In this document: one piece after another, positions 15,176-23,412 of the stretch
Layout: the number at the start of each line of letters is the position of its first letter
Numbering within the stretch: the first letter of the stretch is position 1
Assembly (NCBI RefSeq): GCF_002001165.1
Contig: NZ_MUNQ01000018.1
Location: 124,001 to 188,000, forward strand
Direction: 5' to 3'
From: Rhodanobacter sp. C05
Lineage (GTDB): Bacteria > Pseudomonadota > Gammaproteobacteria > Xanthomonadales > Rhodanobacteraceae
DNA: 64,000 nucleotides
The notes under the pieces: model-generated
What the model saw: only the letters and a program-made list of their open reading frames with translations
Database searches by the model: none
What the model was told of the DNA's origin: nothing
Program-made: the position numbers and the translations under genes

Positions 15176-17113
15176 ATGCCGAGCAACGCGACCCTGCACC
15201 GTCAGCGCACCCTGGGTGGGACGCTGGGCGTGATCGTGCTGGCGTGCGCGCTGATCTATCACTTCTTTCCGCGAGTGTTTCACGTCAATCCGGTCGAGGC
15301 ACCGCGTCGATCGATGTCGATGGGCGCAGCACTGCCCGGCAATCCGCAGCAGCCGGAACGGGCCTCGGCGATTGCCGAGCTCAATGCCGGACCACCGTTG
15401 ACGCTGGCGCCGACGGCGGTGATCGTGGCACTCAGTCACAAGCATGCGAACCTGCCCGAGCAGCTCAGCGCAGACACGCCAGCGGTGCAGGCACTGCTGG
15501 CACGTGCAACCAAGGCGTTGAGCGCAGGCCAGCTTGCCGGCGACAAGGACAGTGCTGCGGCGTTGTTTGCACAGGCGCTGAAGGAGAAGCCGGACAGTCG
15601 CCGCGCCGCGCAGGGTCTATTCGATGTGCGCGCGCGACTGGTTGCGGAGATCGATCAGGATATTGTCGTGGGCGATGCCGATTCGGCGCAGGATCTGCTC
15701 GATGCGCTGCGCACCCTGCCGAATGCAGCCGACGATGTGAAGCAACTGGAAGCGAGCCTGAAAACCCTGGCACATGTGCGGCCGATGCTGGCCAAGGCGG
15801 CGGCTCTGCTGGCACAAGGCAAGGTGGATCAGCCCAGTGGCGACAGTGCATTGGACATGTATCACGAAGTGCAGAAGCTGGATCCGCAAAATGCGGTGGC
15901 CGAGCAGGGCATCTTCGAAGTGCAGCGGGCGGTGCTCGACCGCGCCCTGGCGGCAGTCGCGCAGAACGATTTCGCCGACGCGGACAAGGCATTGGCGAAA
16001 GCGCAGACAGTCCGTCCCGGCTCGCAGCAGATGCAGGACGTAAGCAAGCGCGTCAGCGACATGCGCGAGCAGCGGGCCAACGGCGTGCTGGCCCAGGCGC
16101 ATTCGGCGCTGGATGCCGGCAATATCGCGCTGGCCAGCAAGCTGGCCGAACAGGTAAAGGCAATCGATCCGGATCTGCCAGCCCTGACGGCATTTGCGGA
16201 GCAGCTGACCAATGCGCGCCTGTATGCCAGTTACAAGCCGGGCCAGGTATTCACGGATCGCTATGTCGACCTGCCCGGCAAGACGCCGGAGATGGTGGTG
16301 ATTCCCACCGGCAGTTTCCAGATGGGTGCGGCGGACAGCGACGGCGACCGCGTCGAGGCCCAGCTGCCGCAGCATGCGGTCACCATCGACAAGGGCTATG
16401 CGATGGCACGCAGTGCGGTCACCGTGGGCCAGTTCCGCGAGTTCGTGCGCGCCAGCGGCTACGTGCCTGACTCGGTGAAGCTGGGTGGGGCCAGCGTATA
16501 CGATGAACGCAGCGGTGCGATGCGCGACGATTCGAGCGCAACCTGGCAGGACGACTATGCCGGCCGCAAGGCCGACGACAACCTGCCGGTGGTGAACATA
16601 TCGTGGAACGACGCCAAGGCTTATGTCGACTGGCTCAGCCAGCGCACCGGCAAGGTTTATCGCCTGCCCAGCGAATCCGAATTCGAGTACGCGTTGCGCG
16701 GTGGTACGACCAGTCGTTACTGGTGGGGTGACGGTTCACCCACGCACCCGGTGGAAAACCTCACCGGTTCCGGGGACCGCTCGCGCAGCGGTCGTCACTG
16801 GAGCCATTCTTTCCGTGGCTATCACGATGGCTACTGGGGCCCGGCGCCGGTGATGACATTTGTGCCCAACCCGTTCGGCCTCTACGACATCAACGGCAAC
16901 GTCTCGGAATGGGTTGCCGACTGCTGGCACGACAGTTACCTGCGTGCGCCGAACGACAGCAGCGCCTGGCTCAACCCTGGTTGCGTGGCCCATGTCGTGC
17001 GTGGCGGTTCCTGGGGCAGTTCACCCGAGCAGGTGGTTTCCGCGTATCGGCAGGGCGCCAATGGCGACGTGCGCAGCGGTCGTGTCGGCTTTCGAGTGGT
17101 GCGTGAGCTGTAG
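15176..17113 (+). CDS. Membrane-anchored FGE/SUMF1-fold protein with helical repeat region
   Basis: A 645-residue protein with an N-terminal membrane anchor (GVIVLACALIYHFF). A long helical, TPR-like region (about residues 85-335, with recurring ALLAQ/ALAxAxxxxP patterns) precedes a C-terminal formylglycine-generating-enzyme-like domain (TPEMVVIPTGSFQMGA, RLPSESEFEYALRGG, GNVSEWVADCWHD, VRGGSWGSSPEQ). The cysteine pair used by true sulfatase-activating FGE next to the RGGS motif is absent, so sulfatase activation is unlikely. Domains of this type without the cysteines act as carbohydrate- or cofactor-related modules or as sensory or scaffold parts. ATG at 15176 is taken; the long upstream frame overlaps rnd antisense. 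Confidence 0.82.
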   Translation: MPSNATLHRQRTLGGTLGVIVLACALIYHFFPRVFHVNPVEAPRRSMSMGAALPGNPQQPERASAIAELNAGPPLTLAPTAVIVALSHKHANLPEQLSADTPAVQALLARATKALSAGQLAGDKDSAAALFAQALKEKPDSRRAAQGLFDVRARLVAEIDQDIVVGDADSAQDLLDALRTLPNAADDVKQLEASLKTLAHVRPMLAKAAALLAQGKVDQPSGDSALDMYHEVQKLDPQNAVAEQGIFEVQRAVLDRALAAVAQNDFADADKALAKAQTVRPGSQQMQDVSKRVSDMREQRANGVLAQAHSALDAGNIALASKLAEQVKAIDPDLPALTAFAEQLTNARLYASYKPGQVFTDRYVDLPGKTPEMVVIPTGSFQMGAADSDGDRVEAQLPQHAVTIDKGYAMARSAVTVGQFREFVRASGYVPDSVKLGGASVYDERSGAMRDDSSATWQDDYAGRKADDNLPVVNISWNDAKAYVDWLSQRTGKVYRLPSESEFEYALRGGTTSRYWWGDGSPTHPVENLTGSGDRSRSGRHWSHSFRGYHDGYWGPAPVMTFVPNPFGLYDINGNVSEWVADCWHDSYLRAPNDSSAWLNPGCVAHVVRGGSWGSSPEQVVSAYRQGANGDVRSGRVGFRVVREL

Positions 17114-17122
17114 GCGGATATG

Positions 17123-17149
17123 AAAAACCCCACTTGAGGTGGGGCTTTT
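17123..17149. terminator. Bidirectional terminator
   Basis: AAAAA, stem CCCCAC/GTGGGG with a five-base loop, then CTTTT. It lies between the convergent ends of the FGE-fold gene and the sulfotransferase gene and could end both transcripts. Confidence 0.85.
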
Positions 17150-17161
17150 CGATAATCGCAT

Positions 17162-18007
17162 TTACACGATGGGCACCTGGTTGACGTTGTTCTTCGGATC
17201 CAGCCAGAACGCTTCGTTCGCGAAGCGGCCGAAGATGTCGCGCGGGAGGATGGGCTGGCGCTCGATGGCCTGCACTTTGCGGCGCACGGTATGCAGGCCC
17301 GGCATGCCCACGCGGGCATCGAACTCGTCCGCGTGGTATTCGATGTTGTCGAAGTCGTGCTCGAACCAGGGCTCGCCCAGAAACGTATAGACGGCGTGCA
17401 TGGCCGCGGCCGGATCGTGCACCAGGTTGTCGTAGGTCAGCATCAGCAGGTGATCCTGAGCATGCGGGCCGTAGAACGCGTCCTTGGTGGCCTGGAAAGC
17501 GAAGCCCACCATGCCGCGTGGATCAGTCAGTGCCTCGATGCGCGAATACACCGTGGTGTTGGTGTCGAAGCGGAACACTTTGCTGACGCTGACCGGCTGC
17601 CTGCGCACCAGCCGCTCCATGCTGTCCAGCACCCACGCCAGCGGGCGCACGCACGCGATGACCTTCACTTCCGCGAACAGCGTGCTCAGCAACTGCATCC
17701 TGCTGCACCACAGCCGGCTGGTGTCGAACACCACATCGGCGCCTGTTTGCACCGAGTAGAAGTTCTCGATCAAGCCCCGCAACATAGCGACCCGCTGCTC
17801 GTCGGAAACGTCGAACGAGAAATCGTTCTTGCTGCTCGCTTCCGCGATCATCACGCCCATGATGTCGGCCAGCGGGCTGGTCATGCCGGCGCGGAAGCGC
17901 GGGTTCTGGTTGAGGATGGCAGCCAGCAGCGTGGTGCCAGCGCGTGGCAGCCCGGAAATGAAATGGAACTTCCGTGGCGGTTTGTTGGCTTCTGGTGCGG
18001 CAGGCAT
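17162..18007 (-). CDS. Sulfotransferase family protein
   Basis: This 281-residue protein carries the PAPS 5'-phosphosulfate loop near its N-terminus (FHFISGLPRAGTTLLAAIL) and a second conserved region KVIACVRPLAWVLDSMERL (3'-phosphate loop type). Proteins of this family move sulfate from PAPS to a hydroxyl or amine on carbohydrates, peptides or small molecules. No signal peptide is seen, so it acts in the cytoplasm. It lies 51 bases after the LacI gene on the same strand, but nothing else ties it to the amino-sugar locus. The acceptor is unknown. Confidence 0.85.
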   Translation of the reverse strand: MPAAPEANKPPRKFHFISGLPRAGTTLLAAILNQNPRFRAGMTSPLADIMGVMIAEASSKNDFSFDVSDEQRVAMLRGLIENFYSVQTGADVVFDTSRLWCSRMQLLSTLFAEVKVIACVRPLAWVLDSMERLVRRQPVSVSKVFRFDTNTTVYSRIEALTDPRGMVGFAFQATKDAFYGPHAQDHLLMLTYDNLVHDPAAAMHAVYTFLGEPWFEHDFDNIEYHADEFDARVGMPGLHTVRRKVQAIERQPILPRDIFGRFANEAFWLDPKNNVNQVPIV

Positions 18008-18058
18008 GTGGACACTCTCTCCCGGGTGGATGGCGTGGATGGCAGGATAGCGCCCGTT

Positions 18059-19066
18059 TCAGGGCGCCGGCGCAGTCGAGGCGCGGATGCGCATTTCGTA
18101 GCCGACTTCGACCATCCTGGCCTCTCCCTTGCCCTGCACGCGAAGCAGCAGTTCTTCGGTGGCGCGCCTGCCCATTTCACGCACGGGTTGGTGGATGGTG
18201 GTCAACGGTGGCCACACCTGCGTCGCGATCGTGGTGTCGTCGAAACCGCAGATGGAGATGTCGCCGGGAACCGATACCCCGGCTTCGGAGGCCGCCCAGA
18301 TCGCGCCGACGGCCATGTCGTCGTCGGCCGCGAAGATGGCAGTGGGGCGCTGCTTCAGCGCCAGCAACTGGCGTGCGGCCGCCACGCCCGACTCGAAGGA
18401 GAACCGGCCCTGCACCATGTACGCGGGATTTTCCTTCAGACCGGCGCGCTTCATGCCATCGCGGAAACCGGCAAGGCGCCAGACGCCGCCGCCGTGCTTG
18501 GGGTCGCCGATGATGTGGGCGATGCGGTGATGGCCCAGCGCCACCAGATGCTCCACCATCGCCGCGGCGGCCTCGCGTTCGTGCAGCATCACGCCGATGC
18601 AGTCCTTGGGATGCAGCGGTGCGATGGAGGCAAACGGAAGATCGTTCTTGCGCAGGTGATCCAGCAGTTGCGGATGGTCGGTGATCGGCGGCGTGAGGAT
18701 CAGCCCATCCGGCCGGTGTCGCGACAGGATGTCTTCGACGTGTCCGACGAAGTCCGGTGCCGTCGAGACCAGTGGCTGCACCATCATGCTGTAGTGCTGC
18801 GCCTCGCACGCCTCCAGCACGCCGGCCTGGACTTCCATGATGTAGCTGGGCGACAGGTTGTCGTACAGCAGGCCGATCATGAAGGAGCGGTTCGTCGCCA
18901 GGCTGCGTGCCGAGGTGAGTCGCCGGTAATTGAGTTCCGCAACGGCAGACAGCACGCGTTCGCGCACGGAGTCGCGCACGTTCGGCTCGTTGTTGAGCAC
19001 CCGCGACACGGTCTTTTTCGAGGTGCCCGAGGCACGGGCGACATCGTTGATGGTCACATGTGCCAT
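18059..19066 (-). CDS. LacI-family transcriptional regulator of the amino-sugar locus
   Basis: The 335-residue repressor begins MAHVTINDVARASGTSKKTV, the LacI helix-turn-helix, with hinge helix RRLTSARSLATNRS. A periplasmic-binding-protein-like sensor domain follows (SFMIGLLYDNLSPSYIM, AIFAADDDMAVGAIWAA, DISICGFDDTTIATQVWPPL). ATG 19066 is the only start that gives a normal HTH. It sits 16 bases after the GH2 gene, at the end of the cluster. The likely operator is the palindrome at 30258-30273 upstream of glk. The inducer is probably an amino sugar or its phosphate, by context. Confidence 0.9.
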   Translation of the reverse strand: MAHVTINDVARASGTSKKTVSRVLNNEPNVRDSVRERVLSAVAELNYRRLTSARSLATNRSFMIGLLYDNLSPSYIMEVQAGVLEACEAQHYSMMVQPLVSTAPDFVGHVEDILSRHRPDGLILTPPITDHPQLLDHLRKNDLPFASIAPLHPKDCIGVMLHEREAAAAMVEHLVALGHHRIAHIIGDPKHGGGVWRLAGFRDGMKRAGLKENPAYMVQGRFSFESGVAAARQLLALKQRPTAIFAADDDMAVGAIWAASEAGVSVPGDISICGFDDTTIATQVWPPLTTIHQPVREMGRRATEELLLRVQGKGEARMVEVGYEMRIRASTAPAP

Positions 19067-19082
19067 GGAAGCCTGTCCGGAT

Positions 19083-21812
19083 TCAATGATTCGTTCCTTG
19101 TGAGGCATCCGCCTGGTTTTCGACGGTGACTGGGATGCTCCGGGTAGGAACGTTCCATCCACTCACCTCGATGACCGGCATCGTCGTTCCCTGTGCGGCG
19201 TACTGCGCGGTCAGGGTAAGCGATTCGCCGGGCCACAGCGTGATGTCATTGTCGTTCCACAGGATCGGCAGCGCGAGCTTGCCGCCTGCCGATCGCCTGA
19301 TCGACACATGTTGGAACAACGCCACTCCCTTGGATGATTTAGGCACCGACAGCGTGACCGTAGTGACGTCGTCCTTTCCTTCGTGCCTCGTCGTTGCCCG
19401 GGCCTCGCTCGTCGCGGCGGGCAAGGACTGCAGAGCGGTCAGGTCCGCATACTGCGTCATCGGGGTGAGGTACCAGTTGGAATTCGCCCAGTCGAGCGTG
19501 TCCGCTCGGGTGGACAGCCAGTACACGTTGCGGCTGAGCGGCTTGCCGTCGGAAGAGGCGAGCTCGAGCTCGACAAAGTACGTGGTGGAAAGGTTGGTGA
19601 TGGCCGGCAGTGTAGCTAACTGCTGCGTGTGGTTCCCCGCGAGATCGATGCCCTGCAGATGCTTTTCGTAACGCATGCTGCCGTCCAGGTTGCGTACACG
19701 GATGCTCGCCCGCAGGCCATGTGCATCGTCCAGCGTGTGGTTCACCAGCACGATGGCATTCGAGTCGTACGAATACTGGATGTGCACCGGCTCGTTCGCC
19801 TTCTTGGCGCCGAAATAGGCGCCAGCCGGATTCATGTAGTAGTCGTACAGATGCCAGTGCAGCGAGGGCCACGCGTTGTTGAGCATCCAGTAGATGACGC
19901 CGGTCGATGGATTGGCTGCATCCATGTGCGCGTTGAACGCCTCGAACTGCGCGCGCACGTTGTCGTAGTTGTCGAGCTGGGCTTTGGCGACATAGTCGGC
20001 AAGACTCGTGGGGGCCCCGTAGCGACGGGCCAGCGCGTTGTCGAACGGCGTCAGCACGGCGAATGTCGACCAGTCCGCGGATGCGTGGTATTGCCGCGCC
20101 TCCGGGTATTTCCACAGCGCCTCCTGCTCTTGCGGCGACAGCATGCGCTGCACATCCTCCAGGCGCGGAATATCCGCGCCTGCGCTGACCTCCGAGTCGA
20201 AGCCGAACGCGCCGCCCAGCTTGTCGGCATACCAATAGGATGGCGGTATCCAGTCGTAAGGGCCATCCATCTTCAGGCCGGAAGGGCCGGCTTCGGCTGT
20301 TCCCTTGGGAACGGCCGCCGAGATGATCGGCAACGGCCAGTCAGCGGTACGCAACGTGTCGACATACATTTTCGCGATGGGCGATGGAGGCGGGTTGTCG
20401 CTGCCGATCAGGAAGCCGATCACGGAGGGATGGTTGCGCAGCAGACGCGCCTCACTGGCCATGGAGTCTTCGGCCACTTTCATGTCGGCGGCATTCCAGG
20501 GCGCGCCGCCCGTCTTGGCGGCCGACTCCCATTTGTCACAGCACTCCCAGCCCGCCAGTATCAAAATGCCGTTGCGATCGGCTAGGTCGTAGAAGCGCTG
20601 ATTTTCCAGCTTGCCTTCGCTGCGGATGGTGTTGAGGCCGAGGTTGAGGACGTAGCTGAACTCGGCCTCCATGCGAGCGGGGTCATCGCGCAGGAACATG
20701 TCCGGTGCCCAGCCGCCGCCGCGGATCAACAGCGGTTTTCCGTTGATGAAGAACTGGCGATAGCCCTGCCTGGTCAGGCTTGAACTGACGCTGCGTATGC
20801 CGAACGTCGCTGTGGCCCGGTCGGATTTTGCGCCATCAACCGCAGCACTCATCTCCAGTTGGTACAGCGGATGTTCGCCCATGCCGACTGGCCACCAGAT
20901 CTTCGGGTGATCCAGTGCGAGACCCGGCGTTGTCGTGGGTGAGAACGAAACGACCTGCGCTTGTCCGGGCGCGAGGTGCACGGTTTGTTGCAGCGGCACG
21001 CCGGCCACGGTGCCGGTGATCGTCGCATCATGCGCCACCGTATCAAGGTTCTTCGCGTCCACCTTCACGGTCAGCGTGGCGCGCGAGAGATCAGGCAGCG
21101 ACAGCGTCGAAACAACCTGTGGAAAGCTCAACTCGATGGGCCCGGTCTGCATGATGTCCACGCCGCGCCATGGACCCATGTTGTTGTCCGGGGGCGTGGG
21201 GTTCCAGTCCACCCAGCCAATCGACAGGCTTTTTCTCGGATCGGCCGGATGCACGCGCATGGCGAGGATGTTGATGCCCGTGTGTGTCCAGCGCGTCACA
21301 TCGAACCCGTGCAGGGGATAAGCTCCGGCGACGTCGGCATGGTCGGCGACCAGATGCCCGTTGATCCACACGTCGGCGCTCGCGATCATGCCGTTGGTGC
21401 GCAGCAGCGTATGCCGTCCTGCCAGGTCCTTCGGCAGCGTGAATTCGGCGCGATACCACCAAGGCGTCACGAAGAGGTTGCCGCTGGAGTCCGGCACCTG
21501 CACCGCACGCAGGTTGTCGCTGTAGAACACGTCGTTCTTGTATGTGTCGTTTTCCAACAGTCCGGCCATGACGGTCGCTTGCCCACTCACCGGGTACCAG
21601 CCCTCGGTGGGGAAGCCAGTCGAGGAAATGTCGGCACCACTTTGCTGCGCCTTGGCGCTGTCCTGGATTTGCCAATGATCGATGGCGGTGGTGGAGCCGA
21701 CGTCGACAGATACCTGGGTGGGGACGTAGGTCGTTTGGGCGTGTGCGGCCGATGTGGCCGATACTGCCATCGCGACCATCACCCAAAGCGCGTGCCTGGC
21801 TGGATTTTGCAT
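19083..21812 (-). CDS. Exo-beta-D-glucosaminidase, GH2 family (CsxA-like)
   Basis: A secreted enzyme of 909 residues with a signal peptide (VMVAMAVSATSAAHA, cleavage before QTT). Jelly-roll and immunoglobulin-like GH2 domains precede a TIM barrel. The barrel carries GFLIGSDNPPPSP with an aspartate at about 472 and GFDSEVSAGADIP with a glutamate at about 541. These correspond to the acid/base Asp and nucleophile Glu described for CsxA exo-glucosaminidases, and differ from the Asn-Glu of ordinary GH2 galactosidases and mannosidases. It would release glucosamine from chitosan oligomers. The start is at 21812, four bases after the permease stop, indicating co-transcription. Confidence 0.85.
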   Translation of the reverse strand: MQNPARHALWVMVAMAVSATSAAHAQTTYVPTQVSVDVGSTTAIDHWQIQDSAKAQQSGADISSTGFPTEGWYPVSGQATVMAGLLENDTYKNDVFYSDNLRAVQVPDSSGNLFVTPWWYRAEFTLPKDLAGRHTLLRTNGMIASADVWINGHLVADHADVAGAYPLHGFDVTRWTHTGINILAMRVHPADPRKSLSIGWVDWNPTPPDNNMGPWRGVDIMQTGPIELSFPQVVSTLSLPDLSRATLTVKVDAKNLDTVAHDATITGTVAGVPLQQTVHLAPGQAQVVSFSPTTTPGLALDHPKIWWPVGMGEHPLYQLEMSAAVDGAKSDRATATFGIRSVSSSLTRQGYRQFFINGKPLLIRGGGWAPDMFLRDDPARMEAEFSYVLNLGLNTIRSEGKLENQRFYDLADRNGILILAGWECCDKWESAAKTGGAPWNAADMKVAEDSMASEARLLRNHPSVIGFLIGSDNPPPSPIAKMYVDTLRTADWPLPIISAAVPKGTAEAGPSGLKMDGPYDWIPPSYWYADKLGGAFGFDSEVSAGADIPRLEDVQRMLSPQEQEALWKYPEARQYHASADWSTFAVLTPFDNALARRYGAPTSLADYVAKAQLDNYDNVRAQFEAFNAHMDAANPSTGVIYWMLNNAWPSLHWHLYDYYMNPAGAYFGAKKANEPVHIQYSYDSNAIVLVNHTLDDAHGLRASIRVRNLDGSMRYEKHLQGIDLAGNHTQQLATLPAITNLSTTYFVELELASSDGKPLSRNVYWLSTRADTLDWANSNWYLTPMTQYADLTALQSLPAATSEARATTRHEGKDDVTTVTLSVPKSSKGVALFQHVSIRRSAGGKLALPILWNDNDITLWPGESLTLTAQYAAQGTTMPVIEVSGWNVPTRSIPVTVENQADASQGTNH

Positions 21813-21816
21813 GGCG

Positions 21817-23205
21817 TCACTGTTTCCCGAGATAGGTTTCGCGTATTTCAACGGGCGCGAACGGCCACGACTGATTGAGCCTGGCCCAGATCGCAAACAC
21901 CGCGAGGCCAGCGATGATCCACAGACCGGACAGGATCAGCGATAACGTGGAGGCAGATACGTACACATAGATCCATCCCGCCAGCGCGATCACGCATGGC
22001 ACCGGGTAAAGCCATTGCTTGTACGGCCGATCGAGATTCGGCTGGCGCTTGCGCAGCACGATCAACGCGGCGATCTGCGCGATGGACTGCACGATGATGG
22101 TCACGGCCAGCAGCATGTTGATGACTTCGGTCAGGTCGAAGAACGTGCCGATCGCCGTCACTACGCCCATCGTGAGCAGTGCTATGTGCGGGAAGCCGTG
22201 TTTGGCGTGCAGGTGCCCGAACACGGACAGGAACACCTTGTCCCGCGCTGCCTCGAAGGGCACGCGCGAGCCGCCCAGCAGGCCGGTGAACACCGAGGCG
22301 AACGCGGTCACGATGATGAGGACGGTCATGACAGCCGCTGCCAGGTGCCCCCAGCTACGCTCCACGACCAGCGAGGCTACCGACTTGGACTGGGCGATTT
22401 CCTGCCAGGGCGCCACGCCAAGCACGCTGATGTTGAGAAGGAGGTAGATGAACATCATCGCGATGACCGAGATGATGATGGAGCCGGGCATCGTCCGGCC
22501 CGGATTGCGCAACTCATCGCCGATGTAGGCCGTCGTGTTGTAGCCGAGATAGTCGTAAATGCCGATGATCAGCCCGGCGCCAAGCCCCATGAAGAAGTGG
22601 CTGCCAAACGCGCCCGCCGGGTAGGCGAAGGCGAAGCCCGCATGGAAGTGCGAGAAGCCCGCTGCCGTCACGCCGACGACGGAGACCAGCATGATGACCC
22701 ACAACGCGATCGTGATCGCGCGAACCGATTCGATGCGGCGGTACAGCAGCCAGGTAACGATGGCGGTTGCCACCAGGCTGACGAGATGCACCGACCACCA
22801 GCCCAGGCTGGGGAAGAAGAACCCCAGGTACTCCACCATGCCGATGATGCCGGTGGACATCAGCAGGGGAATCGCCAGCAGCATCGTCCAGATGAACAGG
22901 AACGGCATCAGCTTGCCGGTGCGGTACTGGAACGCTTCACGCAGATAGACATAGGTGCCGCCGGAGCCCGGCATGGCCGCGCCGAGTTCGGCCCAGACCA
23001 GGCCGTCGGCCATGGCCAGGATGGCGCCGGCGATCCAGCCGATGACCGCCTGCGGGCCGCCCATGACGGCGACCATGATGGGGATGGTGATGAACGGCCC
23101 GATGCCGCACATCTGGGTCATGTTGATCGCGGTGCCCGAGAACAGGCCGATGGAACGATGGAAGCCGTTGTCGCGGACGGGCTGTGGCGCGCTGGAATCC
23201 TGCAT
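21817..23205 (-). CDS. APC-superfamily permease
   Basis: An inner-membrane transporter of 462 residues with about twelve transmembrane segments. It has the amino acid-polyamine-organocation pattern: IGLFSGTAINMTQMCGIGPF, AELGAAMPGSGGTYVYLREAF and YDYLGYNTTAYIGDELRNPG. Relatives carry amino acids. Its position, four bases ahead of the exo-glucosaminidase and downstream of the TonB receptor, suggests that it carries a product of the locus, perhaps glucosamine. ATG 23205 with AAGG upstream is preferred over the GTG at 23235. Confidence 0.85.
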   Translation of the reverse strand: MQDSSAPQPVRDNGFHRSIGLFSGTAINMTQMCGIGPFITIPIMVAVMGGPQAVIGWIAGAILAMADGLVWAELGAAMPGSGGTYVYLREAFQYRTGKLMPFLFIWTMLLAIPLLMSTGIIGMVEYLGFFFPSLGWWSVHLVSLVATAIVTWLLYRRIESVRAITIALWVIMLVSVVGVTAAGFSHFHAGFAFAYPAGAFGSHFFMGLGAGLIIGIYDYLGYNTTAYIGDELRNPGRTMPGSIIISVIAMMFIYLLLNISVLGVAPWQEIAQSKSVASLVVERSWGHLAAAVMTVLIIVTAFASVFTGLLGGSRVPFEAARDKVFLSVFGHLHAKHGFPHIALLTMGVVTAIGTFFDLTEVINMLLAVTIIVQSIAQIAALIVLRKRQPNLDRPYKQWLYPVPCVIALAGWIYVYVSASTLSLILSGLWIIAGLAVFAIWARLNQSWPFAPVEIRETYLGKQ

Positions 23206-23259
23206 GTTGGCCTTGTCGTTATAGGTTGCGTGCACAATGGGAATGTTCCGTTTTTTGTC

Positions 23260-23345
23260 GTCATCCCGGCGAAAGCCGGGATCCAGTGACGATCACGCTT
23301 GATCAAGCCATGCAGTCACTGGATTCCGGCTTTCGCCGGAATGAC
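23260..23345. repeat. REP-type inverted doublet
   Basis: Two copies of a 31-base palindromic element face each other: GTCATCCCGGCGAAAGCCGG with GATCCAGTGAC at 23260-23290, and its near-inverse GTCACTGGATTCCGGCTTTC with GCCGGAATGAC at 23315-23345. They lie between the receptor and permease genes. The pattern is that of extragenic palindromes scattered in this order of bacteria. Confidence 0.85.
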
Positions 23346-23412
23346 GAGCAAAATACCTTCATGTCACTTGCCAAGACCGATGCAGGAGGGGCTGCTCCGG
23401 TCGCCGCTCCGC

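Noticed and set aside
15176-18007. A sulfatase-modification pair formed by the FGE-fold protein and the sulfotransferase
   Set aside because: The genes are convergent with a terminator between them, and the FGE-fold domain lacks the catalytic cysteines.
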